A stretch of DNA of 44,448 nt from Thiorhodospira sibirica ATCC 700588 (GTDB taxonomy: Bacteria; Pseudomonadota; Gammaproteobacteria; Ectothiorhodospirales; Ectothiorhodospiraceae). A program made the position numbers and the translations under genes. The DNA lies in NCBI RefSeq assembly GCF_000227725.2, contig NZ_MU255056.1, forward strand, positions 1,762,005-1,806,452, given 5' to 3'. This document shows, one piece after another, positions 24,500 to 32,393 of this stretch (its first letter is position 1; the number at the start of each line of letters is the position of its first letter). Below the pieces are notes generated by a model. The model ran no database searches and was not told the origin of the DNA. It saw only the letters and a program-made list of their open reading frames with translations.

Positions 24500-25435
24500 T
24501 TAGGTATGCTGTAAACCATGATACAACATCACTGCATGACGTGCCTGTGCAAAAAACAGCCAGCGTTCTACCACGCCGCCCACAAAGGCAGCAATGACGG
24601 CCAGACTGACCCAGATTATGCCAGCCTCCGTGAAAAAGGCCAAAATCAGCGCTGGCAGGATAAAGCCCACCACAAACACCAGTATTTTCAGGCCATTGAG
24701 CTGTACCGGGCTGGGTTGGTAGCCAAATTCCCGGGTCAGGAAGGTGGCAGCCGTGTGTCCGGTATCAAAAAGCTGCATCGGCGCACGGGTAAAACCGGTG
24801 GCGGTGTTAAGCGTTGGCCCGGTGATGCGGGCAATCCAGAAATAAAAGATGCCTTTAGCCAGGGCAGTCAGGGTTAGCAGCGCCAGGGCCAGGCCATTGA
24901 TCACCGGGTTGGCCTCCACCAGGGCGGTGTGCATGACCGCCAGCAGGACGCTGCCCAGCATCAGGCCGTAGAGAATATAATTCAGCGGGGTCAGGGCGGT
25001 GCGCCATTGCCGGATGGTTTTCAGGCAGGCATAGATCATCCCGGTCGCAAACACCGTCGCCAGGGCCAGCATTGCCGCAATCCCGCCAGCGAGATCCAGT
25101 AGCAGCGGGGTATTGCCCGGATACAGGTAGATTCCGGCAAGATAAAGCATGGCAAAGGGATAAAAAACAATGGCCAGAATGCCCTCCCGCGAGAGCCAGG
25201 AGCTGCGAAAGCGCATCAATGCACGCCAGGCATTTTTGACATTGGCCAGGTGAAAGCTTGAGGAGATGAGGCCGGCGGTGATCAAGACCAGGGCGACAGT
25301 GCCGTGGATCAAAAGATGCGTGCTGTCCATTGCTGGTCCGATACCGCTCAGATCAAGCAAAACCAGCAGGATAAACAAGCCATAGCCAGCCCCGGAGGTG
25401 ACGGTAAAGAAAATGACGGAAAAGGCGGGATGCAT
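24500..25435 (-). CDS. DmsC-family membrane anchor (DMSO reductase or sulfite dehydrogenase SoeC type)
   Basis: This 311-residue polytopic protein has about eight membrane helices. It belongs to the DmsC/SoeC family, which anchors a molybdopterin oxidoreductase and its iron-sulfur subunit and exchanges electrons with quinone. Recognisable blocks are HPAFSVIFFTVTSGAGYGLF at the start, SSSFHLANVKNAWRALMRFR after the second helix, and SWLSREGILA. SoeC of sulfur oxidisers begins in the same way. No catalytic A or B subunit gene is adjacent, which is unusual for this family. adk follows on one side and an FHA protein gene lies on the other. DMSO reductase and sulfite dehydrogenase anchors cannot be told apart here. 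Confidence 0.82.
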   Translation of the reverse strand: MHPAFSVIFFTVTSGAGYGLFILLVLLDLSGIGPAMDSTHLLIHGTVALVLITAGLISSSFHLANVKNAWRALMRFRSSWLSREGILAIVFYPFAMLYLAGIYLYPGNTPLLLDLAGGIAAMLALATVFATGMIYACLKTIRQWRTALTPLNYILYGLMLGSVLLAVMHTALVEANPVINGLALALLTLTALAKGIFYFWIARITGPTLNTATGFTRAPMQLFDTGHTAATFLTREFGYQPSPVQLNGLKILVFVVGFILPALILAFFTEAGIIWVSLAVIAAFVGGVVERWLFFAQARHAVMLYHGLQHT

Positions 25436-25529
25436 GAATCAAAGCCTCTTTAAATAAGGGTTAGCCAAAGCAACGCATCGCATCCGGCAAGCCCCCTGCG
25501 GGATGCGTCGGGTTGCACATGCGCGTAGT

Positions 25530-26306
25530 TTACCTGTCCACGCCGTAGATATGGCAGAATTCAATATCAATCTCGCCTAAGCTTATAATGTCACGATGCT
25601 TAAGGGGATGCGGCCCGCTATCCAGCGGTTTGTCGTTGATGCGACCGTGCAGACCTGTGGCATTTTTATCCGCATTGGCGACGAAAAAATCCTTGGCCGT
25701 GCGCGTCATCAACAAGATCGCGGGAGGCTGAAGACCCAATACGGTCAACGCCTCGTGCAAGGGAATTTCACGCCGTCGATTTGGCCCGGTAAGAATGCGC
25801 AACATCGCTCTGGTAGGGGCGGCTTCGCTGGCCTGGCGATGCGCCGCAAGCTGTACCGCCTTGCGCGTACACTGCAAGATATGCTGCAGGTGTGCATCCT
25901 GAATTGGCGCGGCGGGCATATCCTCTTGATCAATGCGCAGCAGACGCTCGGCGGCATCAGTCTCATCCCTATCCAAACCTTCATCCGCCACCGGGGCGGG
26001 TTCAGCAACTGAGCCATCCTCATCGACATAATGCAGACGATACACGCCGATGATAATGACATCGCCGCCGTGCAGCGGATGCTGCGTAATACGCTGTGCA
26101 TTGACGAAGGTGCCGTTGGTGCTGTGCAAATCCTCAAGCCAATAGGCGTGGGGCGGATGTGGCACAATGCGCGCATGATAGCTGCTGACTGCCAGGTTTT
26201 CCAGGCAGATCGCGTTATCCTTGGTGCGCCCAATGGTCAATGTAGCGCCATCAAGCGGATATTCGGCAAGGGTGTCCGTATTCAGCGACACCACCAGCTT
26301 GGCCAT
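25530..26306 (-). CDS. FHA-domain protein
   Basis: This 258-residue cytoplasmic protein has an N-terminal forkhead-associated domain (about residues 17-95) that binds phosphothreonine. Its hallmarks are GRTKDNAICLENLAVSSYHARI and LEDLHSTNGTFVNAQRI. A charged linker is followed by a weaker C-terminal segment (about 180-250) with NATGLHGRINDKPL and HRDIISLGEIDIEF, resembling a degenerate second FHA fold. It lies directly downstream of a PP2C-type phosphatase gene (30-base gap), so the two likely form a phosphorylation-signalling pair. The cognate kinase is not in the window. Confidence 0.9.
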   Translation of the reverse strand: MAKLVVSLNTDTLAEYPLDGATLTIGRTKDNAICLENLAVSSYHARIVPHPPHAYWLEDLHSTNGTFVNAQRITQHPLHGGDVIIIGVYRLHYVDEDGSVAEPAPVADEGLDRDETDAAERLLRIDQEDMPAAPIQDAHLQHILQCTRKAVQLAAHRQASEAAPTRAMLRILTGPNRRREIPLHEALTVLGLQPPAILLMTRTAKDFFVANADKNATGLHGRINDKPLDSGPHPLKHRDIISLGEIDIEFCHIYGVDR

Positions 26307-26336
26307 GTGCGCATCTCCCCAGTGTTTAGGAAAATA

Positions 26337-27146
26337 TCATTTACCCAGCAGCCGTTTGTACCAAGGCGTGCGTGGACGATCAAAGCCCAAGGGGCGTGCC
26401 AGAATCACCGAGATATTATCCCGCCCGCCACGTTCATTGGCCTGTTGAATCAGGCGCTCGGCGCTCAGTTCCAGACGATCGCCATGGCGGGCAAGCAATG
26501 CGCTGATTTCGGCATCGCTGAGCATATCATTGAGCCCATCGGAACACAGCAAATAAAGATCACCCGGTAGCGCCATCTCTTCTTGCAGATCCACGGCGAC
26601 GCTGGCTTCTACGCCCAAGGCCCGCGTGACCAGATTACGGTTTAAGGCACCCCGCGCCTCATCGGGGGTGCAATAGCCGCGATTCACCATTTCCTGCACC
26701 ATGCTGTGATCCAGCGTCAATTGTTTAAGCAGGCCATTGCGGTAGCGATACAGGCGCGAATCGCCGACATGGGCGATAATGACATGGCGCTGCTGAAACA
26801 CCGCCATCACCAGGGTAGTACCCATGCCCTGATAACCGCGCCCATCCTGAGCGGCCTGAAAAATTGCCTGATTGGCCCTGATAACCGCCCGCCGCGCCAA
26901 TAACGTTACCTGCAAATAGCCGGTTTCCTCATCCACGGCCCCGGCATCCTGTTGTAACAATCCCTCTCGCAGCGTATCAAGCACGGTTTGCACAGCAATC
27001 CCGCTGGCGACCTCACCGCCCTGATAGCCGCCCATGCCATCGGCGAGCACCGCAATCCCCAGCGTGGCATCCTCGCCAATGCAATCTTCGTTATGGGAAC
27101 GGACGCGTCCGGTGTCACTACGCCCCACAAGTTCAATGTCATGCAT
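26337..27146 (-). CDS. PP2C-type (PPM) serine/threonine protein phosphatase
   Basis: The 269-residue phosphatase covers a full PPM domain: RSHNEDCIG, LADGMGGYQGGEVASG with metal-binding aspartate, HVGDSRLYRYR, LLCSDGLND and the final NERGGRDNISVILA. It removes phosphate from Ser/Thr residues using two Mn or Mg ions. Stp/PrpC-type homologues act with Hanks-type kinases or in secretion-system regulation. The downstream gene encodes an FHA protein, giving a compact signalling unit; a kinase gene is absent here. Confidence 0.95.
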   Translation of the reverse strand: MHDIELVGRSDTGRVRSHNEDCIGEDATLGIAVLADGMGGYQGGEVASGIAVQTVLDTLREGLLQQDAGAVDEETGYLQVTLLARRAVIRANQAIFQAAQDGRGYQGMGTTLVMAVFQQRHVIIAHVGDSRLYRYRNGLLKQLTLDHSMVQEMVNRGYCTPDEARGALNRNLVTRALGVEASVAVDLQEEMALPGDLYLLCSDGLNDMLSDAEISALLARHGDRLELSAERLIQQANERGGRDNISVILARPLGFDRPRTPWYKRLLGK

Positions 27147-27217
27147 CGCCCATCAACCTACCAGCACCGGCCCATCGTGGCTCGCCCTCATGCGGCTTAT
27201 GCGTAACGGGATGCAGT

Positions 27218-28690
27218 TCAGCCGTCGCGGCGTTGCTGCAAGGTCAACTCCTGACCGGGAAAAATCGAGCGGTTGCCCTGTAAATTATTCCAGCGCCCCA
27301 GCTCCTGTACCGAAACTTTATACTGACGGGCGATATTCCACAATGTATCCCCCGGCTGTACGACATGTACATGGGTATTGGCGGCGCTGTGTGACGGGCT
27401 TTGCGCTTGGGCCGTACGGACGGGAGCGGTCTGTGCCAAGCGGGTGTCTGCGGCTATATTCGGGACCAGTAATTGCTGACCGGCGCGCACATGCTGACCA
27501 CGCAGGCGGTTAGCCTGGCGCAAGATCTGGGCCTGGGTTTGATGGCGTTGCGCGATTTGCTCCAAGGTCTCACCCGGCTTGACCCGGTAGGGTTTCCAGT
27601 TGACCCGCTTTTCTGTCGGCAGTTGCGCCAGGGTATTTTTAAACATATCGGCCTGCTCAATCGGCACCAGCAAATGATGCGGCCCATCCGGGGCGGTGGC
27701 ATGACGACTGAAGCCGGGATTCAGCTGTTGCAGGTCATCCAGCTCGAGATTGGCCAGATGCGCCGCCAGTTTCAGATCAATCTGTTCCTTGGCATCCACC
27801 AGGGTGAGATACGGGCGATCCTCAATGGGCCACAGGCTGACATCATACTGTTCGGGCTGTTTGACAATGGCAGACAAGGCTAGCAGTTTGGGCACATGGT
27901 GCTGAGTTTCACGCGGCAAATCCAGATGCCAGAAATCAGTGGGGCGACCCACCTGACGGTTGCGGCGAATCGCCCGCTCGACCGTTCCCTGACCGGCATT
28001 GTAGGCGGCCAGCGCCAGCAGCCAATCATCAAAAACCCCATGCAAGCGATCCAGATAACTGACAGCGGCCTGGGTTGAGGCATGAATATCCAGACGGCCA
28101 TCGTACCAGCCATTTTGTTTCAGACCGAAATGCTTGCCGGTAGACGGGATAAACTGCCAGATTCCGGCGGCACGCCCCGGCGACAGCGCCCCCGGTTCAT
28201 AGGCGCTTTCCACCGCCGGCAACAATACCAGCTCCAAAGGCAAATCGCGGGCGCTGAGCTCCTCAACCACCAGATACAGATACGGCTCAGCCCTGGCGGT
28301 CAGGTGTTCGAGCTGCTCCTGATCGGCATATTGATCGATGTATTGCTGAACTAACGGGCGGTGTGTTTCATCGGGGAGGGCAAAACCTGCGCGGATGCGT
28401 TGCCAGAGATCGCTATCGCTCTGGCGTGAGCGGGCCTCATGGCCGCGTGTCGAGGCGATGTCTGCCGTCTCCGGCTCAGAGGCCGCCGCCTGAAGCGCCA
28501 GATCAAGCAGATCACGCGCCGGCGCGGGTGTATGTGGCAACAGCGTATCACGCTCAAACAACCAGGCACGGTTAGCGGCATCGGTGGCGTGGGTCTGCGG
28601 TGGATTAACCGCACACCCGGAAAGCATAAGTCCCATCAGCAGGGATAAAACACCAATACTGGCGGGAAGCAGTCTACTATACGTCATCAT
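27218..28690 (-). CDS. mltD: Membrane-bound lytic murein transglycosylase D
   Basis: MltD cleaves the glycan strands of peptidoglycan to give 1,6-anhydro-muropeptides. It starts with a lipoprotein signal, lipobox LSGC with cysteine C26. The SLT domain (about 150-280) carries the catalytic glutamate E161 in LLPAVESAYEPGALSP. Two LysM peptidoglycan-binding repeats lie near the C-terminus (about 370-417 and 440-484; GDTLWNIARQYKVSVQEL). The 490 residues are within the normal range. rluD lies upstream on the same strand, separated by a terminator-like hairpin. Confidence 0.96.
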   Translation of the reverse strand: MMTYSRLLPASIGVLSLLMGLMLSGCAVNPPQTHATDAANRAWLFERDTLLPHTPAPARDLLDLALQAAASEPETADIASTRGHEARSRQSDSDLWQRIRAGFALPDETHRPLVQQYIDQYADQEQLEHLTARAEPYLYLVVEELSARDLPLELVLLPAVESAYEPGALSPGRAAGIWQFIPSTGKHFGLKQNGWYDGRLDIHASTQAAVSYLDRLHGVFDDWLLALAAYNAGQGTVERAIRRNRQVGRPTDFWHLDLPRETQHHVPKLLALSAIVKQPEQYDVSLWPIEDRPYLTLVDAKEQIDLKLAAHLANLELDDLQQLNPGFSRHATAPDGPHHLLVPIEQADMFKNTLAQLPTEKRVNWKPYRVKPGETLEQIAQRHQTQAQILRQANRLRGQHVRAGQQLLVPNIAADTRLAQTAPVRTAQAQSPSHSAANTHVHVVQPGDTLWNIARQYKVSVQELGRWNNLQGNRSIFPGQELTLQQRRDG

Positions 28691-28724
28691 AAAGGTATCC
28701 TGAGGTGTGAAAATTCATCACCAC

Positions 28725-28763
28725 AGGCGTTAGGAAGCTGGCTTGATCAGCTACCTAACGCCT
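28725..28763 (-). terminator. Terminator-like hairpin after rluD
   Basis: AGGCGTTAGG at 28725-28734 pairs with CCTAACGCCT at 28754-28763, and inner bases AGCTG/CAGCT extend the stem. It lies eight bases after the rluD stop and 35 bases before mltD. There is no T-run, so the assignment as terminator is moderate. Confidence 0.55.
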
Positions 28764-28770
28764 ACAGCTT

Positions 28771-29730
28771 TCATATAGTCTGTGACTCGCTAGAAGCGAG
28801 GTGTTGCAATAGCGAATGAAGATCGTCTGCCAGCGCGACCTCCCAAGACAATGATTCACCCGTTACCGGATGGATCAGGCCCAGTGCGGTGGCATGCAGA
28901 GCCTGACGCCCAAAGCTGCGCAAGGCCTCCTGTACGCCGGGATCATGGCTTGCGCCATAGTGCGCACGCGGGCCATACACCGGATCACCCACAATAGGAT
29001 GACGGATATGCTGCATGTGTACGCGAATCTGATGGGTGCGTCCGGTTTCCAGTTGAACCCGCAACAGGGTATAGCCCTGAAAGCGTTGCGCAATGCGATA
29101 ATGGGTAATGGCAGGCCGACCATGCATCCCCTCCACCACCGCCATGCGCTTACGATCTACCGGATGACGGCCAATGGGTGCATCCACCCGGCCCCCGGCA
29201 ATCAATTCACCCTGTACCAGCGCCAGATATTCACGTTTTACAGTTCTTGCCTGGAGTTGGCGTACCAGTTCGGTATGCGCTGGCAGGGTGGCGGCAACCA
29301 CCATCAGCCCGGAGGTATCCTTGTCCAGACGATGCACAATCCCCGCCCTGGGCAGTTGCGCCAACGACGGGCGATGATGCAACAAGGCATTCACCAGGGT
29401 GCCATCAGGATGTCCCGGCGCAGGATGCACCACCAGACCCGCAGGCTTGTTGAGCACTAAAATCTGGGCATCTTCATACACCACATCCAGCGTGATGGCT
29501 TGTGCCGGATTATCCAGCACCTCCGGCTCCGGGGCACAGATGATGGCCTCTTCCCCGCCAATCAGCCGATCCTTGCGCCGCAACACGCGCCCATCGACAT
29601 GCACATAGCCCGCGTCCAGCCATTGCTGGATACGGGTGCGTGAATACTGTGAAAATAATTGCGCCAGAGCGGCATCCAGACGATGCCCTGCAAGATCCTC
29701 GGGAACTTGAGCGACCAAGCGTATCATCAA
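28771..29730 (-). CDS. rluD: 23S rRNA pseudouridine(1911/1915/1917) synthase RluD
   Basis: RluD modifies helix 69 of 23S rRNA. An N-terminal S4 RNA-binding domain (about residues 13-75, RLDAALAQLFSQYSRTRIQQ) precedes the catalytic domain with D136 in HRLDKDTSGLMV, GRHPVDRKRMAV and LETGRTHQIRVHM. At 319 residues it is the normal length. The usual neighbour bamD is not here. Confidence 0.95.
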   Translation of the reverse strand: MMIRLVAQVPEDLAGHRLDAALAQLFSQYSRTRIQQWLDAGYVHVDGRVLRRKDRLIGGEEAIICAPEPEVLDNPAQAITLDVVYEDAQILVLNKPAGLVVHPAPGHPDGTLVNALLHHRPSLAQLPRAGIVHRLDKDTSGLMVVAATLPAHTELVRQLQARTVKREYLALVQGELIAGGRVDAPIGRHPVDRKRMAVVEGMHGRPAITHYRIAQRFQGYTLLRVQLETGRTHQIRVHMQHIRHPIVGDPVYGPRAHYGASHDPGVQEALRSFGRQALHATALGLIHPVTGESLSWEVALADDLHSLLQHLASSESQTI

Positions 29731-29829
29731 GCAAAGATCCTGCGGACGGAATGAAAGGAACTACACGCAGACCAGCGCCATTGTGTATTTATAACGAGAC
29801 ATAAGCATCGTATGCTTGCAGCCACAGCA

Positions 29830-29863
29830 AAACGCAGCCAGCCCCGCAAGGCTGACTGCGTTT
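29830..29863 (-). terminator. Rho-independent-like terminator of the SCP2-domain gene
   Basis: On the minus strand AAACGCAGTCAGCC, a short loop, and GGCTGGCTGCGTTT form a nearly perfect 14-bp stem continuing into TTTTG. It starts 27 bases after the stop of the leftward SCP2-domain gene, so it probably ends that transcript. Confidence 0.7.
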
Positions 29864-29889
29864 GCAGAGAAAACCAGGGTTTTCAGGAC

Positions 29890-30291
29890 TTAAGCAACAG
29901 CCTTGCCCATCGCGGCAAAGCTTTTGATGAATGGCCCGGCCATGCGCGGGTCTTTGATCATCGCTTTATAATCGCCTTGCTTGAATTTCAGCTTACCCGT
30001 GGTCACGGCCATGCCAAGACCGGCCATGCCCGGCGGCTTGGTCATCCACTCAGACCAGACTTCTGGCTTGGCACGTAAATCCCAGCTCAGCGTCTCGCCG
30101 TTAAAGGCCCCAGCACTGACCACCTTGCCTTTTTCCACGACGATTACGCCTCTAGGCGCTGGATCATCAGGGAAACCATAGCCAATGGTGGAATTGAAAT
30201 CGATTTTAGCCAAGGCATCCGCCAGTTCAGGCTCACCATTCCAGGCATTTTGGAAACCCGTCATCCATTCAGCATCAAATAATTCAGCCAT
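29890..30291 (-). CDS. SCP2 sterol-binding domain protein
   Basis: This 133-residue single-domain protein has an SCP2-type fold signature: NGEPELADALAKIDFNST, WDLRAKPEVWSEW, GLGMAVTTGKLKFKQGDYKA. Proteins of this kind bind hydrophobic ligands such as acyl chains; the natural bacterial ligand is usually unknown. It has no signal peptide. It stands alone between rluD and the hydrolase gene and ends in its own terminator. A lipid-related role is only inferred. Confidence 0.85.
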   Translation of the reverse strand: MAELFDAEWMTGFQNAWNGEPELADALAKIDFNSTIGYGFPDDPAPRGVIVVEKGKVVSAGAFNGETLSWDLRAKPEVWSEWMTKPPGMAGLGMAVTTGKLKFKQGDYKAMIKDPRMAGPFIKSFAAMGKAVA

Positions 30292-30446
30292 CTTTATATC
30301 CCCCTAAACTCAGAGTTGAAATCAAATCATCTGTGCGCAGATGCAGCCTTCTGCACCTGCAAATGTCTAGGCAATATACCATAAAATGAAAAGCCGTCGT
30401 TTACGCCGCCCGATGCCTTGCCGTCGCCTGGGTGGGGGCGCAGGGC

Positions 30447-31316
30447 TTATACGGCGGGCTTTAATTGCTGCAAAAACGTATTGAGTGCCTCGGCAAAACG
30501 CAAGGGCACCTCTTCTTGTGGCAGGTGCGCGCAATCCTTGAGGATCACCAAACGGGCCTGGGGCAAATCCTCTGCCAGCCGCACACTCTCCTCCACCTTC
30601 ACCGTGCGATCATGTTCGCCGGAAAGCACCAGACAGGGCTGGGTAATCTGCGCCAACCGCTCGGCCAGATGCAAGGGATGGCTGGCTAAAAACAGCTCCC
30701 ACCAGGCATGATCCCACGGCCCTTGCTGAAAATCCTGGCGATAGGCCTCAAGCCGCTCCGCAGAGACTAACGTAGGATCTGCCCAGAAACTTTTCAAGGT
30801 TTTGGCAAACAGGCGCTGAATCATAAAACGCATCATGGCAACACCGAGCGGCTCAATGCGGCGCAAAAACGGTGGCAACCAGCGCGGAAATTGCGCGGTG
30901 GCATAGCCGGAATAGGCCATGGCCCCCACCAAAACCAGCCCCTGCACGCGCTGCGGATAACGTAGCGCGGTATATAAAGCCAGCGAGCCGCCGGTGGAAT
31001 TGCCCACGAGCACGGCCTGTGGGTGGCCTAACTGATCCAGCAGGCGCACGATCAAATCAGACTGCGCATCCGGGCCATAAACACTGGCCTCGCCCTGCAT
31101 CGGCAACGGGCGCGAAGTCAGACCAAAGGCCGGACGATCCGGGGCAATCAGGGTCGCCTCAGGCAAAACCTGCGGCATCACCTCCGCCCAGGAGCGACTG
31201 CTTAAAAAACTGCCGTGCAAAAACACCACCACCGGCTGATCTGCACCGGGGCGGTAGCGATAATGCATCCGTAAATCGTCGCCTAATGTAATAAAACGGT
31301 CAGCGTGTGATGTCAT
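30447..31316 (-). CDS. Alpha/beta hydrolase
   Basis: This 289-residue alpha/beta-fold hydrolase has the oxyanion stretch VFLHGSFLSSRSWAEV. The nucleophile serine is in LVGNSTGGSLAL, the acid in LSGEHDRTVKVEESV and the catalytic histidine in CAHLPQEEVPLRF. The triad is complete. A cap segment rich in aromatic residues (about 145-215) would define substrate choice, which I cannot predict. No signal peptide is visible. Confidence 0.93.
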   Translation of the reverse strand: MTSHADRFITLGDDLRMHYRYRPGADQPVVVFLHGSFLSSRSWAEVMPQVLPEATLIAPDRPAFGLTSRPLPMQGEASVYGPDAQSDLIVRLLDQLGHPQAVLVGNSTGGSLALYTALRYPQRVQGLVLVGAMAYSGYATAQFPRWLPPFLRRIEPLGVAMMRFMIQRLFAKTLKSFWADPTLVSAERLEAYRQDFQQGPWDHAWWELFLASHPLHLAERLAQITQPCLVLSGEHDRTVKVEESVRLAEDLPQARLVILKDCAHLPQEEVPLRFAEALNTFLQQLKPAV

Positions 31317-31350
31317 TGAGCGCGCATAAAAATGGGGAGGGAATCAAACG

Positions 31351-31815
31351 TTAGAGTGTGGCACTGACTTTGTTCGCCAAACAGCGGTTTTGCCGATGGG
31401 CAACCTCGCGCACGGTTTGGCGCTGCATAATATCGCCAAGGGTAATGGTGGCAAGAAAGTCTTCAATCCGCTGGCTTAATTCAAACCACAGATCATGCGT
31501 CAAACACGGCTCACCATTGCAACAATCACCACGGCCGGCACAACGGGCCGTATCCACCCGTTCATCCACCGCCGTAATGACATCTGCGATGGCAATCTCT
31601 GTGGCCGCCCGACTGAGCGTATAGCCGCCACCGGGGCCACGGGTGCTGACCACCAGGCCCCGGCGGCGCAGTTTTGCAAACAACTGCTCCAGATACGAAA
31701 GCGAGATTCCCTGGCGGGCGGAGATGTCAGACAAAGAGATCGGCCCCTGCTCGTGATGGATCGCCAGATCCAGCATGGCTGTGACAGCATAGCGCCCTTT
31801 GGTCGTTAATTTCAT
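31351..31815 (-). CDS. iscR: Rrf2-family Fe-S regulator, IscR-like
   Basis: This 154-residue winged-helix repressor of the Rrf2 family begins [18 protein letters not shown]. Its cluster ligands C92, C98, C104 and H107 ([20 protein letters not shown]) sit at the same positions as in E. coli IscR, so it likely binds a [2Fe-2S] cluster and represses genes by cluster status. The usual iscSUA operon does not follow. I call it IscR-like because Rrf2 paralogues such as NsrR are close; the ligand spacing favours IscR. A promoter is visible upstream. Confidence 0.87.
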   Translation of the reverse strand: MKLTTKGRYAVTAMLDLAIHHEQGPISLSDISARQGISLSYLEQLFAKLRRRGLVVSTRGPGGGYTLSRAATEIAIADVITAVDERVDTARCAGRGDCCNGEPCLTHDLWFELSQRIEDFLATITLGDIMQRQTVREVAHRQNRCLANKVSATL

Positions 31816-31870
31816 CAGTGTCTCCGCAAAAAAACCCAGCCATTTGATACAGGGAGGGATAGTGGCTGTG

Positions 31871-31900
31871 AGTATAGCAATTCCTTAGTTTTTTTATCAA
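31871..31900 (-). promoter_or_regulatory. Sigma-70-type promoter of the iscR-like gene
   Basis: On the minus strand TTGATA at 31900-31895 and TATACT at 31876-31871 are separated by 18 bases, a near-consensus pair 56 bases before the start codon at 31815. The AAGGAATTG spacer could hold an operator for autoregulation, but I see no clean IscR site. Confidence 0.65.
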
Positions 31901-32393
31901 TTTTACCTTGACTGGCCCGCAATGATGGATGTGCCATCGCCTTGATGTTGATTGTGGGTGGAATTCACCGTACATGGCGGCGTCTGCAGAAGATACTGCT
32001 TTTACGAACGCAAACGGCACCATGGCCTTTGTGACTCAACTGTGTTTTTTATGGGGGACTTTGCGAGACCTGAACCGCTTTCAGATATACGCTGCCATGA
32101 AATCGACATAAAACAATGGCGGGCGTGGGCGTTTTCATGGCATCCTAGAAAAATTGTTGACTTTAGAGGCCGACGGCAAAGGGGCATCTGCTTCGGTGCG
32201 GACTGCTCTCATGATCTGCCAGACGCCATGTCATCAGCATTCACTAAACAGTGGCATGTGTGATCTGCCTCCAGGATACGTGCCAGCATTTTGTCAGACC
32301 CCGGTATGCGGCTTGCCCGCATGGCAAATACATGCCAGGGTCTGATGCAACCTCATCTTAAACATCGCCTTAGCAGCGGGGTACAATGATAAC
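31901..32393. other. Intergenic region upstream of pycA with nested dyad
   Basis: About 490 bases between the divergent iscR-like and pycA genes carry no recognised coding sequence. Near the pyc end, TCAGACCC (32294-32301) pairs with GGGTCTGA (32338-32345). Inside it, ATGCGG (32306-32311) pairs with CCGCAT (32317-32322). The folded element lies about 50 bases before the pycA GTG start and could be a leader structure or a terminator of an upstream transcript. A short frame at 31929-32111 is not convincing. Confidence 0.4.
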
